Below, piece by piece: positions 1 to 8,523 of a DNA stretch of 64,000 nucleotides (positions are counted from its first letter, which is position 1; each line of letters starts with the position of its first letter). The stretch spans positions 496,001 through 560,000 of the forward strand of contig CAWJXA010000013.1 of assembly GCA_963846715.1 (NCBI GenBank), given 5' to 3'. Source of the DNA: Bog-257 sp963846715. Its GTDB lineage: Bacteria > Acidobacteriota > Terriglobia > Terriglobales > Acidobacteriaceae. The position numbers and the translations under genes are program-made. The notes beneath the pieces were generated by a model. That model had not been told where the DNA came from. It was given only the letters and a program-made list of their open reading frames with translations, and did no database searches.

Positions 1-540
1 AAGTCCCCTTACGCCGCGCAAAAGCTCATGGGAGAGTACTACTGCGCCACGTTTTCGGGTTGTTACGGTTTGGACGCTACGTCCTTGCGTTTCTTTAACG
101 TGTACGGTCCAAGGCAGGATCCGAGCAGCCCCTATTCCGGTGTCATTTCCGTTTTTATGAAGTGTTTGCTCGAGCGTCGCTCCCCAACCATCTTTGGCGA
201 TGGCGAACAAACCCGAGACTTCACGTACGTCGAAGACGTTGTGGATCTGGCGATCAAGACAGCAAGGGTGCCGGCTATTGCGGGAAAGGTGTTCAATGCG
301 GGCAACGGCAATCGCTACTCTCTAAACCAGGTCTGGCAAGTTCTGCAGAAAATCGAGGGCGTCAACGTAGCGGCGCTGTACGGCACACCGCGTGCTGGAG
401 ACGTTCGCGACTCCCAAGCCGACACGACTGCGCTGGTCAGAGACGTGGGGCATAACCCGAGGTTCACCCTTGAAGAGGGGCTGCGGAGAACGTTGGAGTG
501 GTACCGCATTGAGCAGCGGGCGCGTTCGGTGTTGGCCTAG
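1..540 (+). CDS. NAD-dependent sugar epimerase/dehydratase, 5'-truncated by window edge
   Basis: The frame is open from base 1, so the N-terminal Rossmann half lies outside the window. What remains is the C-terminal half of an extended short-chain dehydrogenase of the UDP-sugar 4-epimerase type (GalE/WbpP group). The catalytic Tyr/Lys pair is visible as SPYAAQK in the first codons, followed by the substrate-domain motif RFFNVYGPRQDP and the conserved GDGEQTRDFTYVEDV. These enzymes invert or dehydrate nucleotide-activated sugars in the cytoplasm for glycan assembly. It stops 10 bases before a glycosyltransferase on the same strand, consistent with a polysaccharide operon. The exact sugar specificity cannot be read from this half. 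Confidence 0.9.
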   Translation, partial: KSPYAAQKLMGEYYCATFSGCYGLDATSLRFFNVYGPRQDPSSPYSGVISVFMKCLLERRSPTIFGDGEQTRDFTYVEDVVDLAIKTARVPAIAGKVFNAGNGNRYSLNQVWQVLQKIEGVNVAALYGTPRAGDVRDSQADTTALVRDVGHNPRFTLEEGLRRTLEWYRIEQRARSVLA

Positions 541-549
541 GAGACCCCG

Positions 550-1716
550 GTGCCCCGACAGACCATCCGGGTCCTCACATTGATCGAAAGTCCGACCGTC
601 ACTGGACCCGCACGCAACATCATTGAGTTTGGCAAGCTTGGAGCAGTTGCCGAGCCCGATCAACCCATCGTAGAAACCATGGTAGTGACATACTGGCGAG
701 GTTCCGGGGAGAGTCCCGTTGCGGCGGCGGCCAGAAATGCCGGACTGCGAGTGGCAACGATCTCTGAGCGCCGTCGCTGGGACACAGAGGCTATCCCGCA
801 GTTGCGGCGGATTATCGCTGACTACCGGCCCGACATCCTGGAATCACGTAACATAAAGTCGCATTTCCTGGTGCGCGTACTTGGTTTGCATAAACAGTAC
901 CCGTGGGTTGCGTGGAACCACGGCTACACCGCGCGTGACTGGTTGGATCGCGCCTACAGCCAATTAGATCGCTGGTCTCTGCCAGCAGCGTTTCGGGTGG
1001 TAACCGTCTGCGGTCCCTTCGCACAGACGTTAGAAGATCGTGGAATCGACAGGCGCAAGATCACCATTCTGCACAATTTCGTTCAGCCCTTCGTCTCGGC
1101 GCCAACGGAGGAGGTGGAACGTCTGCGACGCAGCCTCGACCTGCAGAACAAAGCTGTAATCCTGACCATTGGGCGTCTCTCTTCCGAAAAGGGTCACGCC
1201 AACCTCATGCAGGCTGTCGCGCAAATGGAAAAAATGAATGACGTGCCCGATTTCCGGGTCGTAGTCGTCGGCGACGGCCCAGAGAGGGAGAACCTCGACG
1301 GCCTGATAGCCCGCTTGGGGATAGGGAAGAGGATTGTGATGGCAGGCTTCCAAAAGGACGTGAGGCCGTACTACAGCTTGAGCACGCTGTTTGCGCTGCC
1401 TTCCTACTCCGAAGGCTCGCCAAACGTAATACTTGAGGCGATGGCGGCCGGGCTTCCCATCGCGGCCACGGCTGCGGGAGGCGTTCCCGAGATTCTGGAA
1501 AATGGTGTAACTGGTCTTATGGCGCCACCAGGAGATGCGCAAGCCATGGCAGGGGCCATCGTACGAATTCTTCGCGACAAGGATCTGGCGCTCAGGTTAG
1601 GAGCGGCGGCACATTCGTGTGCCGATTTGAAGTACACGCCTCAGGCCTATCGGCGGTCGCTGACCGGGCTTTATCTGGCTACTCTGGAAGCGAGTGCGAA
1701 ATCCGCAGCAGCCTAA
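550..1716 (+). CDS. GT4-family glycosyltransferase
   Basis: A 388-residue GT-B fold glycosyltransferase with a GTG start 10 bases after the epimerase stop. The N-terminal acceptor domain spans roughly residues 1-190 (with HNFV near 175). The nucleotide-sugar domain shows ILTIGRLSSEKG at about 204-215 and the family EX7E motif at E288 and E296 (SEGSPNVILEAMAAG). It would transfer a sugar from a nucleotide donor onto a lipid-linked or growing glycan at the inner membrane. Its stop codon overlaps the stop of the convergent glycosyltransferase on the other strand, so the two genes meet tail to tail. Donor and acceptor are unknown. Confidence 0.93.
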   Translation: MPRQTIRVLTLIESPTVTGPARNIIEFGKLGAVAEPDQPIVETMVVTYWRGSGESPVAAAARNAGLRVATISERRRWDTEAIPQLRRIIADYRPDILESRNIKSHFLVRVLGLHKQYPWVAWNHGYTARDWLDRAYSQLDRWSLPAAFRVVTVCGPFAQTLEDRGIDRRKITILHNFVQPFVSAPTEEVERLRRSLDLQNKAVILTIGRLSSEKGHANLMQAVAQMEKMNDVPDFRVVVVGDGPERENLDGLIARLGIGKRIVMAGFQKDVRPYYSLSTLFALPSYSEGSPNVILEAMAAGLPIAATAAGGVPEILENGVTGLMAPPGDAQAMAGAIVRILRDKDLALRLGAAAHSCADLKYTPQAYRRSLTGLYLATLEASAKSAAA

Positions 1717-2952
1717 AATATAACCGGGGTACCCTGCTCTTTCTCCATGCCGGTAATCCGGCCTAGAACGGTCAACTCGATTAGTTCTTTCACTTTCCGG
1801 CCCCACTCGGCCTCATTGTATTGAGCTCGTGCGATGCGGTATCCGTTCTGGCCCAAGCGCGCTTGCAGTTCAGGAGAGTTCAGGAGTAGCCGGAGTTTCT
1901 CAGCTAGTTCGTCAACGTTTTCGCTTTCGAAAATAAGCCCGGTTTCCCCGTCCCGAATGTAATATGGCACCCCGCCAACCCGGGAGCCAATGACCGGTTT
2001 ACCAGCCGCCATCGCCTCCAGTACTACTCGTGGAGCGGCATCAGTTCGCGAGCAAAGGGCGTAAATGGAACAGTCGGCCAAAACCTGCAACGCCTGCAGA
2101 TTGGGCCTGGCCTTCAGGATTTCTATTTGCCGACTGTCGCCGATCATCTGTTGGATCAGATGCTCATCTGGGAAATAACCCAGCAGGCGTACTTTGGTTT
2201 CCGGGAATTCGGCTTCGATCTTGCGAAATGCTCGTATGAGAATGTCCGCGCCTTTCAAGAACCACGGGGTACCCATCAGTAGCACGGAACCGTCACCTTT
2301 TCCGGTGTGCGGAATGCGCGACATGGCGGTGAAGCTGTTGATCACGCGAAGCTGGGACCTTTTGCAACGTGGGGTATTTTTGCAGTTGGTTGGGATACAT
2401 CAGGTGAAGCCGATCGCAGCGTAGCACCAAAAACCTGAACAATAGGTCCGATACCACCCTGGCAACGCGCGTCTTAATGTTCACCCTCGCGGAATAGCGA
2501 TAAGCGTCTCCTCCGAAGGCATTGAAGCGGTACGCATTTTCGGGAACATTAGGCACCCTGAGGACAAACTTAGTGCGCAATAATACCGAAAGGACCCACG
2601 CCGCTACTCCGGCAAGGCCCGTACTATAGCCCATCACGCAATCCACGCGTTTTTTGCGGCCCACTCGAAGTCCTTGGCCCACGTGAAACCGGAAGATTGC
2701 CGCCTTCTGGCGAAAAGAAAGCAGCTTGTACCTCCCGGCCAGGAAGAGATGATAGGTCAACTTCTCGTTCACTTTATACGTGGGAAAGCAATTTTCGCCG
2801 AGATTAGTGCGAAGCGAATCCGGTTTCTCGTCCCAGGTGGGAAGGAGGACATCCACGGTTATGTCGCCGCCCACGTGATACATTTCAGCGTTCGATGGGT
2901 CTTGGGGTGGCGGCACCAAACCAGGGAAGATATACAAGAATTTTAGGGGCAT
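1713..2952 (-). pseudogene. GT4-family glycosyltransferase, broken by a frameshift
   Basis: Two overlapping minus-strand frames give the two halves of one GT-B glycosyltransferase. The N-terminal half (2293-2952) contains the acceptor-side domain and ends shortly after LMYPNQLQKYPTLQK. The C-terminal half (1713 to about 2360) holds VLLMGTPWFLKGADILI and the EX7E-type motif RTDAAPRVVLEAMAAGKPVI. Reading across, the protein would be about 412 residues, normal for the family. The break falls near 2345-2370, next to an AAAAGG run, so a one-base indel or sequencing error is enough to explain it. It lies 37 bases downstream of an epimerase on the same strand. It may be functional in the real genome. 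Confidence 0.85.
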
Positions 2953-2989
2953 ATCGAATCGGATATTCTGGATCGAGCAGTAAAGGCAT

Positions 2990-3922
2990 TCACTGCTTGG
3001 ATTTCCAATCTACGTGCCATTCATAAGTTCGTTGCAAGCCCTCTTCCAGAGAAACCTCCGGCTTCCAGCCAAGTACTTTCTCGGCCTTGGTGATTAGGGA
3101 GTAATTCCGGCGTACATCCCCGGCACGGGCCTCACTGTGCGTGCTTTTGACCTTCTGGCCGACGACGGCTTCAATAAGTTCACTCAGCGCTCGGATAGTA
3201 GTCTCGGTTCCGGCCGAAATCTGAAAGACCTCTCCTCTGACCGGGCTCTCGACTGCTGCCAACAGAGCGCGGGCAAGATCTCCAACGTAAATGAAATCTC
3301 TCGTCTGAAGTCCATCCCCATCGATCACAATCGAGCCACTGGTCTCGATATCATTCAGAAATTTGGCAATGACGCTGGTTTTGTGGGCGGAAAACGGTCC
3401 ATAGACGTTGCCGAATCGGAGAGCTACCGTACCCAAATCCCACGACCCGTGATAGGCCAGGCAATATGCTTCGCCAGCCAGCTTGCTCGCTCCGTAAGGC
3501 GAGACCGGCAGGGGAGCTTTGTCTTCCGTGGCAGGAGGCTCTTGTCGGCCCAGAGGAGCGTTGGACGAGGCAAACACGAATCGCGGCCCGCGTGAGCCCT
3601 TCTGCGCAGCGCGACAAGCCTCCAGCATATTCAGCGTTCCGAGCACATTCATCTGGCAATCTGCTCGCGGATTCAGAAGCGATTTCGGTACACCAGTCTG
3701 TGCGGCGAGGTGAACGACGGCATCATGAGTGCCTACCTCTTTCCGCACCAAATCTTCGTCCAGGATGTTGCCCTGCACGAATCGTAGCGGAAGGTTCTCG
3801 AGGTAGCGGCGATCTCCGACACTGAGATCGTCAAGAACACTCACGTCATGCCCTGAGGTGAGAGCCAGACGCACAAAATTGGAGCCGATAAATCCGGCGC
3901 CGCCTGTGACGAGGATTTTCAA
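2990..3922 (-). CDS. NAD-dependent epimerase/dehydratase (UDP-glucose 4-epimerase-like)
   Basis: An extended SDR enzyme of 310 residues. The chosen start is a TTG at 3922, because a GGAG Shine-Dalgarno sequence lies about 7 bases upstream and the NAD-binding motif LKILVTGGAGFIG then begins at residue 1. A frame open to 4042 adds 40 residues with no family similarity. The catalytic Tyr/Lys is SPYGASK, and the C-terminal domain shows RFGNVYGPF and GDGLQTRDFIYVGD. It would interconvert nucleotide sugars for the surrounding glycan locus. It is the likely first gene of a two-gene minus-strand unit with the frameshifted glycosyltransferase. It is a different subfamily member from the partial epimerase at the window start. 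Confidence 0.9.
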   Translation of the reverse strand: MKILVTGGAGFIGSNFVRLALTSGHDVSVLDDLSVGDRRYLENLPLRFVQGNILDEDLVRKEVGTHDAVVHLAAQTGVPKSLLNPRADCQMNVLGTLNMLEACRAAQKGSRGPRFVFASSNAPLGRQEPPATEDKAPLPVSPYGASKLAGEAYCLAYHGSWDLGTVALRFGNVYGPFSAHKTSVIAKFLNDIETSGSIVIDGDGLQTRDFIYVGDLARALLAAVESPVRGEVFQISAGTETTIRALSELIEAVVGQKVKSTHSEARAGDVRRNYSLITKAEKVLGWKPEVSLEEGLQRTYEWHVDWKSKQ

Positions 3923-4073
3923 CCGTTTTCTCCAGTTCGCAATGGCAACGCGCTGGTTGCGAGACTGCCGCCGACCCCAGAACCGTGTGTCCGTCTTAGG
4001 AGCTCTAACCCGAAAATAGTGCAGCAAGACATAAGCTGGCACAGAGATCTGCAGGCAAGCTCGTCAGTGTACC

Positions 4074-5021
4074 ATGCGTCCAGAGCGTCACTCATCAGAG
4101 ACTACAAAAGCAACTCTCGACAAAGGGTGTTCACTGTGCTTAACTCGTATCCAAGTACTGGCTTCCTGTGTTGTGGCCATGATCAACAGGTACCAGATCT
4201 TCAAGATGCTAGACCGACCGGTAACGCGCCCAATCCTCGCGTTATGTGGCAGTCTGTACAGAACTGCTTCCTTCCGACGACCGGCTTTTGTGTGGTACAA
4301 GAACGGCCAGTGGATCCACAAGGAGCGGGCTGGCTATTTGGTGGAGCGGCAGATCATGCTCCGCCCTATTAGGCACTTTCATGCGATAAACACTGACACG
4401 TTCTTGCACAGCTATCAGGTTCGTCCTGGTGACGTGGTTCTCGACTGTGGTGCGTATACGGGCTGGGTAACGCTGTTTTTTTCGGAATTGGTTGGACCAA
4501 CGGGCCGAGTGGTTGCCATCGAAGCACACCCGGTAAGCTTCGCGTGCCTTGCCGAGATGTGCCGTCGAAATCATCTGACTAATGTCGTGCTTCTTCAGTG
4601 TGCCGTAAGCGATGCCGCTGGAACGGCCCACATCACGGACACAACCCGCTCCCAGGCAAACACAATCGTTGCCGGCGACGCCGGTATTGAGGTCCCGACT
4701 CGCACGCTGGACGATATCGTCAAAGAACTTGGTGTCGAGAGCGTTGCTCTCATCAAGATGAACATTGAAGGCGCGGAGACGGCAGCTTTGAAAGGTGCGA
4801 CCGAGACGCTTCGTATTACCCAGCACCTTGCTGTGTCCTGTCATGACTTCTTTGTCGCTATCGGCGGACCAGCGATGCGGACGAAGGCGGAGGTCCGAAG
4901 CTTACTTGAGAGCACCGGCTTCAAAATCACCACCCGATCCAATGATCCCCGAGTTTGGATCAAGGATTTTCTGTACGCGGACCGCGCGTCAGCCCCCGCA
5001 TCCGACAGTAGCTATTCGTAA
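4074..5021 (+). CDS. FkbM-family methyltransferase
   Basis: A 315-residue SAM-dependent methyltransferase of the FkbM type, usually O-methylating sugars or polyketides. The SAM-binding loop reads VVLDCGAYTGWVTLFF, followed by the acidic ribose-binding strand VVAIEAHP. The family C-terminal signature ALIKMNIEGAETAALKG is also present. The N-terminal about 35 residues are poorly conserved, and an internal ATG at 4179 (MINRYQIF) is an equally good start; neither has a strong ribosome-binding site. It is divergent from the epimerase at 3922 and lies upstream of the ligase-like gene, so methyl capping or decoration of the surface glycan is the likely role. Confidence 0.87.
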   Translation: MRPERHSSETTKATLDKGCSLCLTRIQVLASCVVAMINRYQIFKMLDRPVTRPILALCGSLYRTASFRRPAFVWYKNGQWIHKERAGYLVERQIMLRPIRHFHAINTDTFLHSYQVRPGDVVLDCGAYTGWVTLFFSELVGPTGRVVAIEAHPVSFACLAEMCRRNHLTNVVLLQCAVSDAAGTAHITDTTRSQANTIVAGDAGIEVPTRTLDDIVKELGVESVALIKMNIEGAETAALKGATETLRITQHLAVSCHDFFVAIGGPAMRTKAEVRSLLESTGFKITTRSNDPRVWIKDFLYADRASAPASDSSYS

Positions 5022-5129
5022 ACGTTCAGCCGAGTCTGCCAGAACTGCTCTTTTCTGAGCTGCTAGCCAATCTCCCCATCAGAACAAAAAGTCCCTAAGT
5101 TTCCCCCAGTCCCCCGTGGAAGTATTGAT

Positions 5130-6506
5130 ATGATAACGGACATGTCCCGGTTTATGGATATGACCACGGCCCCGGCGGATTACGCGAACGACACGGACTT
5201 CGTCTCTTCGGAGACCCTTGCTCCCGCGCCTTCGCAAGCGACACCTTTGCGATCACGTTCGCATTCTGAACCGCGCGACCGTACCCGCTTCTTCCAGTAC
5301 GTGCTGCTGCTGTATCTGTTCCTCTACTGTAGCCGGGTCAGCGAACTGATTCCCGGGATGCGCTTCGCAATTGTGCTTCTACCAATCCTGCTGATTGGAT
5401 TGTTTCTCAGCGGACGCAGTAAGGCCATACTCGGCATGCGTTCAGGGAAGGTTTTGATTGCCTTTACGTTCTGGGTGGCGGCGTGCGTTCCTACCAGTTT
5501 GTGGCGCAGCGACAGCCTGAAGATCCTGAGGGGCAATCTTATCGCGCTCCTGCTGGTTGTTTTGATGGCCGCGTTCATTCGGACAGTCCGCGACAGTTTC
5601 CGTCTCATGTATACCATTGGGCTCGCGATGGGGCTGGTCGGCGTCATGGGAGTGGTTTTGAGACGCGGGGACTCCCGTCTGGGACTGGAAGGCACAATGA
5701 GCCTGAAAGACCCTAACTTTTTCTGTTTATATCTTCTTGTAGGGATTTGCTTCCTATCGCTGAGTGTTTCGGTACATAGGGGGTTTCAGCGGCTATTTTC
5801 ACTGGGACTGATCGTTATTTGCCTGGGTGCGGCCGCTCGCTCAGGATCCAGAATGGGGTTGGTCGCCTTCGCGATAACCACGTTGATGTTTTTTATCTTT
5901 GCCAACCAACGGCAAAGAATCTATCTTCTGATTGGTTGTGTCCTGCTGATCGCCGTGGTCCCTCCGATGCTGCCACAGAAGGTCAAAGAGCGCTTCTTAG
6001 TTCTATTTAACCCAGGCCAGGGTAGTTCGTTTACAGATCAGTCAGCCGCAGAGTCGGCAGTGTTGCGCCGCAGGCTGTTCTTCGATAGTTTGCGATACAC
6101 CCTTGAAAATCCATTGTTGGGAGTCGGTCCGGGCCAATTCATGCAAGCCGAAGTCAATGAGGCAGCACAGCAACACAGGAAAGCTATATGGTTGTATTCC
6201 CACAACGCTTATACCGAAACCTCGAGCGAGACCGGTATCGTGGGATTTGTGCTATTCATAGTGGCGTTCTTTGGCGCCCAGGTAGGCCTACGGCGAATAC
6301 GGAAATACGGGCCCAATTTTCTGACCCGCCGGATGGCGCTCTATACGCATCTGGCGCTCATCGTTGCGACCCTCTGTGCCTTCTTTTTGACCCTCGGCTA
6401 CTCCGGGCTAATCTGGGTTTTAATCGGGGTGTCGGGGACTTTCCAACTGGCTGTGGCTCGGCAGGTCAAGCTGGCCAAAGCAGCCCAAAGTAACCACGTA
6501 CGATGA
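5130..6506 (+). CDS. O-antigen ligase/polymerase (Wzy_C) family membrane protein
   Basis: A 458-residue polytopic membrane protein with about eleven hydrophobic segments from residue 55 onward, after a polar N-terminal tail. The large periplasmic loop contains the family hallmark ENPLLGVGPGQF followed by SHNAYTETSSETG, where the histidine corresponds to the functionally important residue of WaaL/Wzy_C proteins. Members join or polymerise undecaprenyl-linked oligosaccharides on the periplasmic face. Several Met codons lie at the start (MITDMSRFMDM); 5130 gives the longest frame. Its TGA stop overlaps the ATG of the next small ORF (ATGA), indicating translational coupling. Ligase versus polymerase cannot be told from sequence alone. 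Confidence 0.88.
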   Translation: MITDMSRFMDMTTAPADYANDTDFVSSETLAPAPSQATPLRSRSHSEPRDRTRFFQYVLLLYLFLYCSRVSELIPGMRFAIVLLPILLIGLFLSGRSKAILGMRSGKVLIAFTFWVAACVPTSLWRSDSLKILRGNLIALLLVVLMAAFIRTVRDSFRLMYTIGLAMGLVGVMGVVLRRGDSRLGLEGTMSLKDPNFFCLYLLVGICFLSLSVSVHRGFQRLFSLGLIVICLGAAARSGSRMGLVAFAITTLMFFIFANQRQRIYLLIGCVLLIAVVPPMLPQKVKERFLVLFNPGQGSSFTDQSAAESAVLRRRLFFDSLRYTLENPLLGVGPGQFMQAEVNEAAQQHRKAIWLYSHNAYTETSSETGIVGFVLFIVAFFGAQVGLRRIRKYGPNFLTRRMALYTHLALIVATLCAFFLTLGYSGLIWVLIGVSGTFQLAVARQVKLAKAAQSNHVR

Positions 6507-6640
6507 CCGACGTTCGGCTAGATCCCCCAATTGTCTCCCTGGCTGGTGTCGTCGCAATTTCTCGCCATCTCCTCCGGAAGGGGCTCGCCCCACGACCGAG
6601 AGCGACACTGAGACCCAACGCAGGGCTCGACTGGAAATGA
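6503..6640 (+). CDS. Possible 45-residue small protein bridging two genes
   Basis: A short open frame starts inside the stop of the O-antigen ligase-like gene (ATGA, 6503-6506) and ends inside the start of the next glycosyltransferase (ATGA, 6637-6640). Both junctions are 4-base overlaps typical of translational coupling. The predicted peptide starts MTDVRLDPPIVSLAGVV and has a basic, proline-rich second half; no domain or membrane segment is recognised. It may be a real small protein, a leader that couples translation of the following gene, or the remnant of a larger gene. Confidence is limited by its length. Confidence 0.4.
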   Translation: MTDVRLDPPIVSLAGVVAISRHLLRKGLAPRPRATLRPNAGLDWK

Positions 6641-7818
6641 AGTCAGGGAAAATTGCAGTCTCTTTGCTGGTTGATACTGTCGGTATCGACGCGGGCACAG
6701 AACGACTGGTTGCCGAGATCGCAAAACGCATCAATCCGAATCGCTTCGACGTACATCTCTGTTGTCTCTTCGATAGTGAACGGTTCCAGCAAATGAGTCA
6801 TTACTGCCGCACCAGGCTTTTCCCTGCTCAAAGTTTTCATAAGCCTTCCGGACTCCGGCAAATTGCCGCCATGCGACGCTATCTGAGGGCAGAACAAATT
6901 GATGTCGCTCATTCTTTCATGCTGAGGACTGCAATATTGGGGGTTGCGGCCGGTCATCGCTCCGGCTGCACATCCACGGTCACAACCCGGATGAGCATGG
7001 ACTGGTATACGCGTTATAAGATCGCGCTCTTCCGTTACTACTTAAATCCTCGAACCACTCGCGTGATGGCAAATTCTGAAGCGATTAAACAGGTCGCCTC
7101 AAGGAGAGAGTCACTTGACCCGTCGCGGATTGACGTAATGTACCAAGGGGTGGACACCAAGCGATTTGCGCCTTATGGCGAGAATCCGACGGTCATGCGT
7201 TCAGCGGCCAGGCTCGGTATCCCCGAAGGCGCTGCCGTCGTCGGGATAGTTGCCAACTATCGACCGGTCAAGGATCTACCACTGTTTATTCGCGCTGCAA
7301 AGATTGTGAGGGAGAATGTGCCTCACGCGGCGTTCCTACTTGTAGGTAAAGGCGAATCCCTGACGGAGCTTACGGACTTGGCGCGCGAGTTGGGTATCGC
7401 CGATTCCGTTTTTTTCACCAACGGAGAAGGCGACGTGCGTGATCATCTCGCCAGCATCTCTGTGGCTTGTCTGTCTTCAGTCAGTGAAGGATTTTCCAAC
7501 GCAATTCTCGAATATATGGCAAGTGGCCTTCCGGTGATTGCCACGGCGGTAGGCGGTAATGGGGAAGCAGTCCTGGATAGCCAAAACGGATATCTGATTC
7601 GCGAACGTTCTCCCGAGGCATTTGCCGCACCGATCATTCGCTTGCTGCAAAACGAGGATCTCCGCCGCCAGCTGGCGTCGAATTCTCTACAGCGGGCCCG
7701 GGAATTGTTTTCTATGGACGGTTTCGTACTCCGGCTGGAACAATACTACGAGCGATTGGTGGGTCGAAAGGCGGTTGCCGACCAACATTTCGCACCGCGG
7801 ACGCCGGTAATCTCGTAA
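6637..7818 (+). CDS. GT4-family glycosyltransferase
   Basis: A 393-residue GT-B fold glycosyltransferase. The N-terminal domain includes an HSFMLRTAILG segment. The donor-binding half starts near residue 200 (VVGIVANYRPVKD) and contains FLLVGKGE and the EX7E signature EGFSNAILEYMASGLPVIAT. The start is the ATG that overlaps the stop of the preceding small ORF, and no strong separate ribosome-binding site is visible, which fits translational coupling. It is the last plus-strand gene of the polysaccharide cluster and converges on the acetyltransferase at 7827, with only about 8 bases between stops. Donor and acceptor sugars are unknown. Confidence 0.93.
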   Translation: MKSGKIAVSLLVDTVGIDAGTERLVAEIAKRINPNRFDVHLCCLFDSERFQQMSHYCRTRLFPAQSFHKPSGLRQIAAMRRYLRAEQIDVAHSFMLRTAILGVAAGHRSGCTSTVTTRMSMDWYTRYKIALFRYYLNPRTTRVMANSEAIKQVASRRESLDPSRIDVMYQGVDTKRFAPYGENPTVMRSAARLGIPEGAAVVGIVANYRPVKDLPLFIRAAKIVRENVPHAAFLLVGKGESLTELTDLARELGIADSVFFTNGEGDVRDHLASISVACLSSVSEGFSNAILEYMASGLPVIATAVGGNGEAVLDSQNGYLIRERSPEAFAAPIIRLLQNEDLRRQLASNSLQRARELFSMDGFVLRLEQYYERLVGRKAVADQHFAPRTPVIS

Positions 7819-7826
7819 AAAGGGAA

Positions 7827-8432
7827 CTATTCTGTGGAGAGCCCCTCGGGGGTCTTGATCACGCGCGCGGGATTGCCCACTGCAATAACTCCTGCCTCGA
7901 CGGGATGAACCACAACCGCTCCCGCACCGATCGTGGTGCGCGCTCCCACCGGGGCCATGATGATCGCCCCGGCGCCGAGCCAGCAGTCCTGGCCGATATC
8001 GATCACTTGAAACTCCCTTTCCGAAGAAGCGCCGATTTGACCCGATGCCTCCCTCGGGTGCTGACGCCGTCCGCTGAGTATCTGCACGTGTGATGCGATC
8101 TGGGTGCGATCGCCAAGTTGGCAGTTGCCCAATACACAGTAAGAGCCAATGTATACCGCTCGCCCAACCACAGCGCTGCTATGGGCGAAAAAAGAGCCAA
8201 ACGAAATTCGGCTCTCCAGGGAACATTGTTTCAGTGTCAACTTGTAGAACGCAATCCGCAGGTAGTCGCCCACAAGCCCAGGAGCTGTGGCGCACGCCTG
8301 GGCGGCGAGCGGGAACATCTCAGTGAAGCGGCCAAACCCTGCAATAAGCGCCCATGGGAGCGCAAAAAGCATGGCCACCCCGACGGCGATAAACTTGAGG
8401 TATCGCTTGATCATGGTTGAGATTTCGCGCAA
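7827..8432 (-). CDS. Left-handed beta-helix acyltransferase (WcaF/hexapeptide type)
   Basis: A 201-residue protein with an N-terminal hydrophobic helix (about residues 8-30, KFIAVGVAMLFALPWALIAG) followed by hexapeptide-repeat coils such as GSYCVLGNCQLGDRTQIAS and CWLGAGAIIMAPV, ending with the family pattern VGNPARVIK. Members transfer acetyl groups from acetyl-CoA to sugars as trimers. The membrane anchor is less usual and suggests action at the inner membrane on lipid-linked glycan. A second Met (MIKRY, 8414) is an alternative start. It lies next to the glycan cluster, so O-acetylation of the surface polysaccharide is the likely role. Confidence 0.85.
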   Translation of the reverse strand: MREISTMIKRYLKFIAVGVAMLFALPWALIAGFGRFTEMFPLAAQACATAPGLVGDYLRIAFYKLTLKQCSLESRISFGSFFAHSSAVVGRAVYIGSYCVLGNCQLGDRTQIASHVQILSGRRQHPREASGQIGASSEREFQVIDIGQDCWLGAGAIIMAPVGARTTIGAGAVVVHPVEAGVIAVGNPARVIKTPEGLSTE

Positions 8433-8523
8433 GCATCCATGAGCTCGCAGAAATTGCGCCGCGCTCAGTAATCTCTACGACTCTAACATGGCATCGATTG
8501 ACCCATCCCAAATGGTGTATGTT

